NCBI RefSeq assembly: GCF_030272615.1
Contig: NC_081411.1
Location: forward strand, 210,575,744-210,639,743
Direction: 5' to 3'
Length of the DNA: 64,000 nt
Source: Cryptomeria japonica
Lineage: Eukaryota > Streptophyta > Pinopsida > Cupressales > Cupressaceae
In this document: positions 11,545 to 23,315 of the stretch, piece after piece
How positions within the stretch are numbered: position 1 is the first letter of the stretch
Layout of the letters: every line of letters starts with the position of its first letter
Translations under genes and position numbers: made by a program
The notes under the pieces: model-generated
The model's input: the letters and a program-made list of their open reading frames with translations, nothing else
What the model was told of the DNA's origin: nothing
The model's database searches: none

Positions 11545-11825
11545 GGATGATCAAGAAAAAATTGAAAGTGATTAAAGTGAAAAATATTGAAAATCTAATT
11601 TTTGGCATTTTCAAAATTTTAGTAAATTGTATTTTTGGAAGTCTTCGAAGCGAAATTTGGTGTTCAAAGTGTTGCAAGTCTCTTATCTTAATAAACAAAA
11701 GGCCATGGTGTTAAGGATTGAAATTAGTTCTCTTCAAGACCTTTCCAACAATATAAACAATTTCAAATTTTGTGTTATGGAATTGTGTTTGAGTTATGGC
11801 ATCGTGTGTTGGTCTAGATGGTGAT
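11545..11825 (+). repeat. Dispersed repeat, copy 1 (mate at 23050-23315)
   Basis: Shares with 23050-23315 the motifs TTTTAGTAAATTG, GCGAAATTTGG, ATGGTGTTAAGG and TTGAAATTAGTTCTCTTC in the same order and spacing. Identity is roughly 80% by eye. There is no coding potential. It is probably part of a non-autonomous element, perhaps an LTR interior or 5' leader. Confidence 0.7.
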
Positions 11826-11829
11826 AGTT

Positions 11830-12210
11830 AGGAGCTTATTCTCTCCCCCATGGGTGTGGCTTGGTCCTTTTCGCCTCCAGCTATCCCTCCCGTAGTGTGC
11901 TCAAGGTTGCTTCCATGCATGATGCGTTGGAAGCAATCTTATTAGTGCTATTTTGCAGCTGTGTCTCTCTACCAAGGCACTTTGGACTCCCCATCACTTC
12001 TTGATGGCTCACTTCGTGGTGGGTGTTGTTCTGGTGGCACCGATGAAACTTTACCTTTGCGATGTGTAGATGGTTGTTTTTTATGCCGGTTTGGGAAGGA
12101 CCTTTCTTTGTTGGGTCTCTCCCTAGTGTACACAATGTTGGCATTTTGTGTTGGGATGGGTTGCAATTTGTGAGTGATGAAACTTTACCTTTTTGATGTG
12201 GAGATGGTTA
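11830..12210. other. GC-richer patch with an internal 131-bp-spaced repeat
   Basis: This patch stands out against an AT-rich background. GATGAAACTTTACCTTT, followed by GATGTG and AGATGGTT, occurs at about 12040-12078 and again at 12176-12211. Overlapping frames exist on both strands (for example 11961-12173 plus), but none has a recognisable domain. It adjoins the dispersed repeat and may belong to the same element. Confidence 0.45.
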
Positions 12211-15150
12211 TGCAATATTTTAGATGTTAGATATTTTAAACTTTTCTACATACAAAATTAGATCTCTAAATTTCTTCAATTCATTTGAATGCTACCATTT
12301 TAAAAGAGGGCCAACCCAACAGAGAAAAAGACGTTCTTATGTCCTTCTCTAGTATGGATCGAAATTTCTTCTTTGATAGAATGATTATTATAAATAGCTG
12401 TAATTTTAGTATTCTAGTTTCTTAATCATCTAAAAACTTTGAAATTTTAAAATATTTCGATATTTTGACTTCATTTATGATTTGAGGAAAATAAATTTTA
12501 TTTGAAACAAAAATTAATATAATAAATAATGAAAAAATATCTATATAAAGAATCAATTTTGAACCTTTCAATATTTACACTTTTATAGGTAATGTAAATG
12601 TTTGTCAAACTATTATGATAGAAGGACCCACAAAAATCCAATTAATTTGTCCTTTAACAAATCATTTCTAAATTTTAAATTGTTTAATAACTAACTTATA
12701 TATATTTAATAATTTATACTATAAATTAAGCCCTGAGATATATTTAATATCTTCGTTAAATCAATGGTTTAGTATTTTGTTTCAATTGGGTATAGGATTA
12801 GAGTCCAGTTAAATACAATGTTCAATTAAGTTAAAACTTAGGTTTTAATTTGTTTTAATGTTCAATTTGGTTTAGGGTTGGAGTTAGTGTTATTGTTATT
12901 TTATATTTTATTAGGCTTATAGTTATGGTCCAATTTGGTTTACTCTAATTGAAACCTGCCCTTAGTTAAAATGTAACCCTAATCCTAAATCTCAATTTAT
13001 TTCTTTTAGGAGGTATTTGGTCTTTTAAGTATTAATGTTGATAGATTTATATAAAAAAGATGATTATAATATTTTAATTTGTGTTGATGAGCATAAAATA
13101 ATCTATAAATCACATTTAATAAATATAATTTATTTATTTATTCATATATAATTCTAGGCACAAATTTATTATTTTCTTCTAATAGAAAATGGTTGTATAA
13201 GGACTCTTTCAAAATATTTTTTCTTTATTTTTTACTTCAATTATTTTTATTGTTTCAATTCTTTTTACTTATGTAATAAATAATATTTTCTTCATATCAA
13301 TTTTTTTTGTGTTACTATGAGGGTTGAATTAAGTTTAGGACAATTAGGTTTTACCTTAGGGGTCAAGTTTATGATTGTATATATTAGTTTTCAAGTTTGA
13401 GAGCGTATATTTCTTACATTTACATAGATGTTCTTCCATGTTTAAGCTAGTTTTACATGAGTCATTTATTCAATTAGATTGCATGATTCCTTTCAATAAT
13501 ATATCTGTTCTATTTTTATTTCATTTCAAAATTATATTAAAAACAATATATTTTATATATATATATGTTATTGATGACAAATTTTATTCAATCACTAATT
13601 AACTTTTATGTACTAATCTTGAAATTGATTAAAAATATGCATTCAAATCATTTTATGTAACTATTCTTGAATCATTTATTTAATGTAGTTTTGTATGAAT
13701 CATTTATTTAATGTATTTTTGCTTGCTAGAGTCTTTAACCTATAAATAATTATCAAAATATAAATGAAGTAGAGATCAACAGGATGCCGGAGGCTGATCA
13801 CATTGCCATGTTGTCCCAGATTAAAATTCAACTAATTTCCTTTAAGAAATCATTAAATTTGAGTCGTGTTAATGCTCAAATGAATCAACAATTAGTTTTA
13901 AAATAAAGTAAAAGTTAAAATCTTGATATAAATGCAACCTTTCTACACGCAAATCATTTTATATTCTAAAATTTTAGAATTAAAATAAATTCCATTGAAA
14001 GTATTAACTTCATTAAATGAATTAACAATTAATTTTAAAATACATTAAAAAATAAAATATAGATATGTATAAAAAATTTTCATATTTTTGTAAAATTTAA
14101 TTAATTCAAAATCTCAACCCTAAAATAAGAAATAAGAGAAAAATCTTAATAAGAGTTTCTTTTAAGTGAGAGAAAACCAAAATCTGGACAAAAAAAAAAG
14201 CTTTTTGAGCAAACCAAAAAATGTTCTCTTGAGAAGGCAAAATATTTCTAGGCTTGCAATCTGCATTAATATTTAGATCAATGCAATCTTTGATCTATTA
14301 TTCAAAGAAAAGAAAAAAATGTATTAGCTAAGAAACCATGGATTGGCTAGGATATTGTAGATCTTTAATTTTAATATTTTAATTGGTTTTGATTTGGAAG
14401 CCTCTTGAAAGATAGAATACGTTGCTTATGAAATTTCTCCTGAAATTTCTCCTTCTTCATCATCAGAGTTCATTGAAAAATTCTATTTTTGTTCATTTTG
14501 ACACTAAGGTTATACTTAAGAAACAAAGATAATTCATAAATAAGAGAAGTGTTACCTATGTATGAAAGTAACTGCTATGGCAAAACTTGTGGCTAAGTTG
14601 TACCATCTATAAGAGCTACAATAATGGTTGAATTATATACGAATAGAAGGAATTTGTTAGTTACAAAATACAATTGCAAACTTAACAGACAGATTTGTGC
14701 TACCATTATAAGAAACCTTTGGACCTAATTATAAAGAAGTATAATTCAAATAATTAAAGGATTATTTACACTTATTTGCAACAAACACTTAATTCCTATA
14801 ATATTAATAGCTCAAAATTCCATATTTCGTTTTTTATTCACATAAAAAATAATTTAAATTCTTGAAATTTGTAATAGATAAGGCGCCTATTCTTTAACAT
14901 CACGGAATTTTTAATGATTAAAGGTACATGTAAAAAAATATCGATTCACATACCAAATGAGATGGAAGCCAAGATATTGAAGGCAACTACAAAGGTTTCA
15001 GACTGAAGATAAATAAAAAACATTTTTTAAAAGATCCAGGCTGCATGATGGAGCATTCAAAGCTCCAAATTAAATAGATATACAATGGATTCTCATCCTG
15101 AAAACATGTTCATGTCTTCCCACTCGAATTCAGTGGAAGAGATTCAAATC

Positions 15151-16278
15151 TTACCTTAAAATGAATAACCCCACAAAAAATGCAATAATTAACACAACTA
15201 AAACAAGAAAACCAACCGACCATTTATTGTTCCTTTCATGTTTATCTTCATAAACCAAAGAGGCCCCATTTCCCAATGGTTCTTCCATGTTATTCTCTTC
15301 GACCTCTGTCAATGAGCTCCCAATAGCTGCCATGTTATTCTCTTCAACGTCTCTCAATGAGTTTACAATGTCTTCCATGTTATTCTCTTCAACCTCTGTA
15401 AATGAGTTCCCAATATCTGCCATGTCATTATCTTGAAGCTCTTTCAATGAGTTTACAATGTCTTCCATGTTATTCTCTTGAACCTTTCCGTAGGAGTTCA
15501 CAACGTCTGCCATATTCACATCAATATCCTCTAAATTATATTCTTCATTCTTATGGCCATCTACAGTATTATTTAAAATATCCATAATCATTGTACTTAA
15601 ATGTTCTAGTTGAGTCAGAACTCTTGTCATAACCGTGTGCTTATCCTTTATATGCTCAGTTACTTTCTTGTCATTGTTATCCTTGATCTCCTTGGCTGTA
15701 TTTGTGACATGTGCTACGTAAGGATAATCATGAAGATGGAAATCCCCAGTCTTTACTATTGCATCCAATATGTCTTCTCCTAGTTGTTCTTGACTTGAAA
15801 CTATGAGGTAAGCCCACTTCACGTCTCTTCTGAAATCCTCTTTAAACCTTTCTCTCATTCTCCTCAAAATATTTAGTCCATTTTTCAGTTTATTTCTTAT
15901 GTTATTTATTGTCTCTCCCTCTTTTTTACTTTCATCTGAATCAATAGATTCTTGGCAGTCAGTTTCTTCCATTTTGGAAATATTTTTTTTCATGACTGAC
16001 AGGTTGAGATTCACACTGTTTATCTCTCGTTCCAATTCATCTCCCAAACTCTGATATTGCAGGCATTTTCTAATGGCTTCCAAATGTTCATCCATCCTTT
16101 GGATTAGAATTCTAACGTTATAGAAGCTTTCATTGAAAATGTCCACTGGAGATATTTGGGAAACATCTTGTCTCTGGGAGTTTCTTTGAAACCTTTCTTC
16201 CTGCAATAAGTTGGTCGTTATGGGCTGATTTTCCTGATTAACAGCAACCACCTGATTATTTCCATCTTCGGTATACAT
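15151..16278 (-). CDS. Unidentified 375-residue protein: helical body, 15-residue tandem repeat, C-terminal membrane anchor
   Basis: I do not recognise this protein. Residues 41-240 are charged and heptad-like (for example LQYQSLGDELEREINSVNLN and NGLNILRRMRERFKEDFRRD), suggesting long helices. Residues 254-328 are five 15-residue repeats of the form NNMEDIVNSLxxVEE, with a sixth partial copy at 329. They alternate between MEDIVNSL and MADIGNSF types, so the higher period is 30 residues. Residues 355-374 are an uninterrupted hydrophobic helix, followed only by Arg, which is the layout of a tail-anchored membrane protein facing the cytosol. The start is preceded by an in-frame TAA, and the context AACAGCAACC-ATG is acceptable for plants. 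The frame is unbroken, unlike every neighbour. The stop TAA lies within AG|GTAAGA, a perfect splice-donor consensus, so another 3' exon is possible. Only sequence-visible features support function; homology is unknown. Confidence 0.7.
   Translation of the reverse strand: MYTEDGNNQVVAVNQENQPITTNLLQEERFQRNSQRQDVSQISPVDIFNESFYNVRILIQRMDEHLEAIRKCLQYQSLGDELEREINSVNLNLSVMKKNISKMEETDCQESIDSDESKKEGETINNIRNKLKNGLNILRRMRERFKEDFRRDVKWAYLIVSSQEQLGEDILDAIVKTGDFHLHDYPYVAHVTNTAKEIKDNNDKKVTEHIKDKHTVMTRVLTQLEHLSTMIMDILNNTVDGHKNEEYNLEDIDVNMADVVNSYGKVQENNMEDIVNSLKELQDNDMADIGNSFTEVEENNMEDIVNSLRDVEENNMAAIGSSLTEVEENNMEEPLGNGASLVYEDKHERNNKWSVGFLVLVVLIIAFFVGLFILR
15295..15519 (-). repeat. 45-bp coding tandem repeat (five copies)
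   Basis: Encodes residues 254-328 of the protein above. Each unit is 45 bp. Units two and four resemble each other more than their neighbours, as do three and five, so the array probably grew by duplication of a 90-bp pair. Confidence 0.88.
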
Positions 16279-16402
16279 GGTTGCTGTTTATTCAATCAGC
16301 TACTGCAACAAGGAAAGGAATGAATACCTGCAACAAAATTATATTCACATAGGAAGATGGAACCGTTTATGTTTAGGGCTTGTAAGGCCTTGGAAGCCGG
16401 TT

Positions 16403-16417
16403 AGTTTAAATATAAGG
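16403..16417 (-). promoter_or_regulatory. Possible TATA box of the 375-residue gene
   Basis: The minus strand reads CTTATATTTAAAC about 130 bp upstream of the start codon. This is a reasonable distance for a plant TATA element with a short leader, but such strings are common in AT-rich DNA. Confidence 0.3.
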
Positions 16418-16502
16418 GTAAGAATCCCAAGAGTCACAAAATGCAAAACGTCTGGGCAAGAAACAAGACTCTTAAATTTCCCTAATCTTTTCTCCCAATA
16501 AA

Positions 16503-18612
16503 TAATTTAAAAAGTAGAGCGTTTATTGACGATTGAAAATTGTGACCATTGAGCTCATGCATTATAATCAAAACGCCTCGCATTTTTTATATTTTTCCTG
16601 ATGTTGGGACGGTGGTTTAAATTATAGTTATTTTATTCCATGGAAATCAAACGACTGTTGAAACATGCCCTTCCACTACATATTCGGTCTTAAAAATGCC
16701 CAACAAAATTAATATAGTAAAGTTTGATGTAATAGGGGAAGCATATCAGTAGTTGTTATAATTAATTTTGCAAATCTATTGATTCTAAACTGTATATAGA
16801 ATTTTGACAAATTTTGTTGTTGTTTCTGTATGTGACTTAATTGCTTATAGCTATTGTTCTAGATTCTAGGTAGTAACAACGCATGCTGCGCACAACGATA
16901 AAACATTGGTTATTTCAAAGTGTCGCCCAATATCTACCCCACTAACTATGCACTTAAAATTGCCAATACTTATGAACAAATACCCCAATAGTTGTGCCCT
17001 ATGCCTACCAATGAAGCTACACAAATGAACCAATTACAATCCAATAATGCTAACTACTAGGGGTAAAGTGGTTTTCTATTGGTACATGTGAAATTTACCA
17101 ATGGACTTTTAGCTATCATCTTTTTCGTTCCTTTAAAGTTAGTAATTGGGGGTTTGGGGCAGCAAAGTGTAATATTGGTCGTAACTGGTGTTCTTCACCT
17201 AGTCAGGTCATGGTATATAAGTGGAAAACCTTGCATGGAAAAAGGAATGACAAGGAGGCACAAATTTATAAATATTTATTTTTAATGTTTTGAGAAACTA
17301 ATTTTTATCAATTTAATAGATGGTAGTATATTATTCACAAAAAAGATTGGTCATAGAAATATATATAATTAAAGTTCAAGTTAAATTAAGTCTAAACAAA
17401 AGAATACAATTAAACAAAATGAATAACTCTATCTTGATTAAAAATATAGATAAAACCTCTAAACAACAAGAACAAGATGTGTACCACAATCATTAGGTTT
17501 GCCTCATATATTAAAAAGGTTAGCACCATTTTTAATAGGTTACCATCCCCATAAATAATCTTGCAATTATTAAGATAATCCTCCTCTTAATCATTTTAAT
17601 GTTATAGAGTATGGTCATGGGAAATCACTAGTCATAGATGATAGAACTTATATGAATCTAGATACTCAATAGCACTATTGAGATTATGAATAGGAAATAT
17701 AATTCTTTGAATATTATAATTGTGAGCACAATCATTGGGATCCATAACCTCATCTAGTTTACGAAGAACAACTATGTTTGTGCCCTTGAGGAAAGAAGGA
17801 ACTATGATTATATCTCCGAAGAACCTGTTAGACAAAAGAGCAATTATAATCCTACCAACAATAAGTACGTTTGTGCAACACAATAAAAAGAACATACACA
17901 AATTACACACAATGAGATAGATTATATCAAAAAATCAAAACAAAATATTAAGAATGTGACTATCTTTATTTACAAATATTGAATAGCTCGTAATTAGCCC
18001 CAAACATGACTAATAGTTTTCAACAATAATATTAAATCATTACCTATTCAACCTAAAAATATTTATAAATAATAATAACATAAAAAGCATACTAAACATA
18101 AGAATGAAATGCTTCCTATCTTATACCATTGATGTTTTACAATTACACACTTATCTATACAAAGTTTGAATTCAAAAAGTCCTCTAATTTACTCCTAGTT
18201 CTTTTCAAATGAATAAAACCCAAAATAAATAGAACTCAAATAAAGGAACCTCTTCAAATTTGAAATAGATTCTCAACTTGTAGTTGAGTTGTAACTGATG
18301 CATAACTACTTCCTTCATGAAATATTTTATAAATCTTTATAAAATGTAAATATTTTAAAAATCATTACAAAATGTTTTAACGAGTGTGAATTTTCAACTC
18401 ATTAAAATAGAAATTTTAGAAACATCAAAATAAATATTTTAGAGATTATTAGAATAATTTTTTTAAAAGAATCAATAAACATATCTTTATAATAAAAATA
18501 TGAGTATTTATTCACATTTTATGGTCATATGTCTATGAAGATATTATTTCAAACAATTTGCATGTATTGCCTATAGGTATATCTATAACTAGTTGAGTAT
18601 GTATTTACTAGT
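16503..18612. other. AT-rich spacer, no gene recognised
   Basis: There are short frames only (for example 17079-17285 plus and 17632-17910 minus), none with a domain I can name. No structured repeats noticed. Confidence 0.5.
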
Positions 18613-19583
18613 TGGGCTTCCAAGCAATCCTACATCACCATAAAGAGACCTCCATTTTTTGTGTAAGTTGGAGCTTCAAGATATTATTATGGATTATTTT
18701 AAAGACAAAATATCCATTTAACAATACTTCTATTTCTTGTAAAAAATCAAAGGTAAATAGAGTGTTTTATGGATTTTGATAGTATTATATTACACAATTT
18801 TGAGGTTTCAAAGGTTGAAGGGATTTAGTGAAATATTAAGAATTGAAAATGAATCAATTTTCTTCAATTTGAATGGTTAAGGAAGTGTTCCTAAGGAAAT
18901 TTACCTTTGGTATTCCATTCTTGTTATATTATTTCATTTCAAGTTCTTAAAATGGAGGGAAAAAATAGCCATTTTGGTGAAAATAATTAAAGACTCTTAA
19001 ATTCCTCAAAGAGAACAACTTGGCTCTTATTTTTATTCATTTTCAAAACTTATTTATAATATAAGTTTTTTAGATATAGTTTATTAAGATTTTGGAATTA
19101 TTTAATGAGGAATTTTAAGCAAATACATAGGAATTTCAAAAGACAATTGGAGGCAAATGACTAAATAATTTGTAGGTTGCTCCAAAGAATTCTTTAAAGA
19201 AGAGTGTAAGGAATTAGTTTTCCAAGAATAGAAAGATTAAAAAAGAGAAAAATGATAAAAGATATAAAGAGTTTTTTAGGTGTGTTGGAGGTGCTGAAGG
19301 AAGTTATGAGAGATTTAGGGTGAAGAAAATATTAGAATTCAAATGAGGATTTAAGCCAAGAAGGCATAAAAAATAGAAGACTTCTTGGCATGAAGTGCCT
19401 AGAACTGTTATAAAATATCCAAGTTTTCTCTATTGTTGTAATCTCCTATATATGTAATTGTTCTTGAAAGATATTGTAATAAATATATGTTTCAATATTT
19501 GTTTCAAATTTATGTGGGCATGAGATGATATGTTAATACTCCAACATTAGTTAGTTTGATAAGGGCCCCTAATCTTTACTACA
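18613..19583 (+). repeat. 5' LTR of the element at 18.6-21.7 kb
   Basis: Shared blocks with 20674-21748 include AATCCTACATCAC, GAGGTTTCAAAGGTTGAAGGG, GGCATTCCATTCTTGT-like text, TTGTTGTAATCTCC, ATATATGTAATTGTTCTT and the final AATCTT-n-CA. Length 971 bp. It starts TGGGC, so the first two bases TG are kept. Confidence 0.82.
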
Positions 19584-19587
19584 TAAA

Positions 19588-19602
19588 ATAGTATCAAAGC
19601 CA
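19588..19602 (+). promoter_or_regulatory. Primer-binding site (decayed)
   Basis: TAGTATCAAAGCCAG matches the initiator tRNA-Met site TGGTATCAGAGCCAG except for two G-to-A changes. It lies a few bases inside the LTR end, where it should be. Confidence 0.7.
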
Positions 19603-20673
19603 GTGATATTTAGTGCACATAGTTCCTCCACTAGGAGAGAGTGACTAGAGGAAGAGAGAGTTGTGTCTTCTACAAATATTTGGGTGATAGATGATAGAAT
19701 GTGATTTTTGTTGCAGGTTAGAAATTCTATGTGAAGATGAATAATAGGAAGAGTTTGGGGTTGGTTGTGGCCAATTGTTTTAGGAATTTCAATCCTAATC
19801 AAGGGAGAAATAATGTGCATGGCTAAAATGAATTAAATGAGGGGTATGATGAGAGTATTGGGGTAGACCAAAGTAGCCATTAAAAAGAAAGGAGAAGAGG
19901 AAAATATGGGTATGAGGTAGTCCCATTACTTTTCTAAGTCAGATGCATTTTTAAATAAATTTTTGTATGTAGGTGAAGGGGAAATGGGAATTAGTACAAT
20001 ATAGTATGCCTTAATGATGGCTTAAAGGAAGAGAGAAAAGGTGACATTGTAGATATTAAGGATTAGAAAGGGGAGAGTGTAATATATGCTAAGAGTCCAT
20101 TGAAGGACATGAAGACAATATGAATCATCGCTAAGAGTGAAGAAAATGTTGTAGTGGTGAAAGAGAAAGCAGTAGTGCAACATTTTTTATTTTTATATTA
20201 AATAAGAGAATAGACTATATGAAGATGAAGAGGTAAAAAAAATAATTTCTTGAATTTATGAAAGATGAATTTTATGTTGAGAATTATGATGCATTGAATG
20301 GAGAGATGGAAACCAAAGTGAATGCAAAGATGGATTTAATCAGTGTTGATCGATCTCCCAACAAATATATGTATCGTATTGCAGGGAATAATGTAGATAC
20401 ATGTTGGTGGATGTTAAATATCCATGGTAGGTTGTATTAAAGTAAAATAAATAATAGTAAGAGTTATAATTGGTGGAGAAGGATAGTGAATGTTCTAACA
20501 AGATGTTGCAATAGGAAAACTATGAAGTATTTTTATGATCCTTATGATCCTAATGTAATGATGTAGTTTTATCCAATATTTTAGCAACTATAAAGGATAT
20601 AGTTCTAATATCTAACTCCATTATGTGATCCCATGTTCACAAACTTATTTGGTGTGTCTGCTACAGGAGCATT

Positions 20674-21748
20674 TAGGCTCATAAGAAATCCTACATCACT
20701 AGAAACAATTTTTTTTTTTATCTTGTATATTTTCATTTTTTATGTAGGTTTGAGATTTACTATCATTTTATGGATTTTTGTTACGTTAAAATATTAATTT
20801 AAAAATAATTGGATTTCATTTCAAAACTCAAAGGCAAAGAGGTGTTTTATTGTGGTTTTGAAGGGCATTATATTGCACGATGTTGAGGTTTCAAAGGTTG
20901 AAGGGATTAAGTGGAATCTTATAAATTTAAAATGAATTATTTTTTTCAATTTGGATGACAAGGGAAGAGTTCATAAGGAAAATGAACTTTGGCATTCCAT
21001 TCTTGTCATATTCTTTCATTTTAGGTGTATAAAATAGTGGGAAAAGCTAGTGGTTTTTGGGAAAAGACTTCAATTTATTAAAGAGTGCAACCAAGTTATT
21101 TTATATTTATTTTTCAAATATATTTACAACATGAAGCAATTGGATATATTTTATCAATATTTTAGAATTATTTAATGTGGAATTTTAAATAAATACAAAG
21201 AAAATAAAAAATACAAGTGTAAGGAAATGAAAGGGTAGGTTTAGGTGCCTCTTGTGAATCCTTGCAAGGGTTTTAATATCTATAAAATTAAGCCATCGAT
21301 GGATTATAGAGGAAATAATAAACAAAAGAAAGGTTTGAGAAAGAACTTCCAAGTTGTTCTAGGGAATTTCTTAAGTAGTGTAGGCAATTAGCTGGCCAAT
21401 AGGAGAAAGATAAAAAAAGATGAATAGATTTGTCGGTGTGGTGGAGGTGTTAAAGGAATCCATGAGAGAAGAAGGATGGTGAAAATAATAGGCTTTAAAT
21501 GAGGAGTTAAGCCAAAAATATTTGAAGGCATAAATATTTGAAGACTTGTAAGCGTGAAGTTCTTAGAAACATTGTAAAAATTTTGAATTTTGTCTCTTGT
21601 TGTAATCTCCCATATATGTAATTGTTCTTAAATATTCTTGTAATAGATATATATTTCAATATTTTTTTCAAATGTGTTTGTGTGGGTGGGATGATATGTA
21701 AAGGTGCAAGATTAGGTAGTTTCATAATTACCCCCAATCTTGATTGCA
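20674..21748 (+). repeat. 3' LTR of the element at 18.6-21.7 kb
   Basis: Pairs with 18613-19583. Length 1075 bp; the extra length comes from several small insertions. The first bases read TAGGC where the other LTR has TGGGC. The tract just upstream (CAGGAGCATT) is only weakly purine-rich. Confidence 0.8.
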
Positions 21749-23049
21749 CTAGATACATTTTTAATATGTTCTTGACATTGAGCATTGCCAAAAAATCTTG
21801 TATTGATTTACAAACTAGTATGTACACCAATCTTCATTTTAAATTACACAACTATTGATAACCTTTTGTATACCTAATATCACCAATATTTGAAACAAAT
21901 GAAAGTTTTTCTCTATGTTTTATAGATCTCTTTTACGTTCCCACAATGTTAGTTTGAAAAGGTGGATATTTAGACATACTGTATTAAATTTTTGATATAT
22001 GTGCAGTAGTATTCTCAAACCATCCTATTCTTTTGGGAATTTATTATATTTACTAATATATTTGTCAAGTAGATGCAAAAATTAATTGATATAAATCAAA
22101 TGTTGTGGAATTTCTAGGAATCAAGGGTCATGAAAAATAATTATTATTATTTTAGAAGAAAAATATGGTACTAAGAAAAAATAAAATATAGATCAATGCT
22201 TCCAATACATAAACCCTATTATTGAAGCATGTATTTGTGTTTCACATTAAACACATAAATGGTAGCAATTTCTTAGCCTTGGAATAGGAGGCTTGAGTCC
22301 TTCTAGAAAATTATCAAAGCTTCTAACCCACTCAAATCTATCTAGATTCAACTAAAATTGTGAATTTTTAAGAAAATTAATCAATTAAATCACACAAAAT
22401 AACATCTACTAATTTAAAAATTAATCATATTCTACCCTTATATTCAAGATCAACATATAAATAAAAATAGTTAAACTTGTCAAATGATATCGCTATCATC
22501 CATGATTCATTTTCATTTTTTAATGTTTTCCTGTTATTTATCTTCTCAAATGGAAGAAGAAACCTAGAAGCAACATATTTAAACCAAAACAAAGAGGAAG
22601 TTCCTTTTCTAGATATGATTAAATTTCTATTTATATTTTTGTAAAGGTAAAATCCTCCATATATTATTAATTGCCTAAACCAAATACCCTCCCAAGATGT
22701 TATATCAATTCATAAAATATTTATTGAATGGAAGTTACACATAAGGAGTTACACCAATTCTAACAACACAAGACATAACAATGATAACATCATTGATGCC
22801 TAATGAAATTGATTCTTTAATTTATTCACATATTGATCCCACCCAACACAAGGAAATTCCTTTTATTAATTATTTAAGTTTCACATGCCAAGGTAGTTTG
22901 TTTGAATGTTCTTACATTATTTTTTATGAAACATTTTGTGCATATCCTACACCCATTGTGTTTGATGAGATAGCATATCTTGAAGGAATATTGATAAAAA
23001 AATTTCATGCTCCCTTCAAAGATCCAATTTTAGCATCTACAAAGAATAC

Positions 23050-23315
23050 TTGTTAAGGTTGTGAAGTTGATAAAATTGAAAAATACTGAAAATCTATTTT
23101 TTTTAGTATTTTCTACATTTTAGTAAATTGCATTTTCGGAGGTCTTTGGAGCGAAATTTGGGGTCAAAAGTGTCGTCAGTCCCTTAAGTTGGTAAGGCAA
23201 AGGACATGGTGTTAAGGGACTGAAATTAGTTCTCTTCGAGAAGTTTCCAATGGTCTAACCCATTTTGAATTTCAAGTTGTGAGATAAAAGTTATGGCCTT
23301 GCCAAGTTGGGGTAC
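23050..23315 (+). repeat. Dispersed repeat, copy 2 (mate at 11545-11825)
   Basis: Same orientation and same order of motifs as copy 1. Both copies lie within the proposed inverted block. Confidence 0.7.

Larger units (their letters stand above)
11153..15150. other. AT-rich spacer with scattered repeats
   Basis: It holds a dispersed repeat copy (11545-11825) and a GC-richer patch (11830-12210). A 40-codon frame at 13784-13906 (starts MPEADHIAMLSQIKIQ) has no known relative that I can name; it could be an exon remnant or chance. The rest is AT-rich with no supported gene. Confidence 0.5.
18613..21748 (+). mobile_element. LTR retrotransposon with a short non-coding interior (non-autonomous or badly decayed)
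   Basis: Two diverged long repeats (18613-19583 and 20674-21748) flank about 1.09 kb. The left repeat is followed, after four bases, by AATAGTATCAAAGCC, which resembles the initiator tRNA-Met primer site TGGTATCAGAGCC. The repeats end in CA, and the flanks CTAGT and CTAGA match at 4 of 5 bases, as a decayed target-site duplication should. The interior has no reverse transcriptase or integrase motif. A frame starting at about 19737 is rich in Asn and Gly and could be a gag remnant. Confidence 0.82.

Noticed and set aside
11881-12173. Overlapping frames in the GC-richer patch on both strands
   Set aside because: Higher GC lowers stop frequency; no conserved motif in any frame.
22781-23056. 91-codon plus-strand frame (MITSLMPNEIDSL)
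   Set aside because: Composition is plausible for a protein, but there is no domain, no flanking exon evidence, and it ends at the border of a dispersed repeat.
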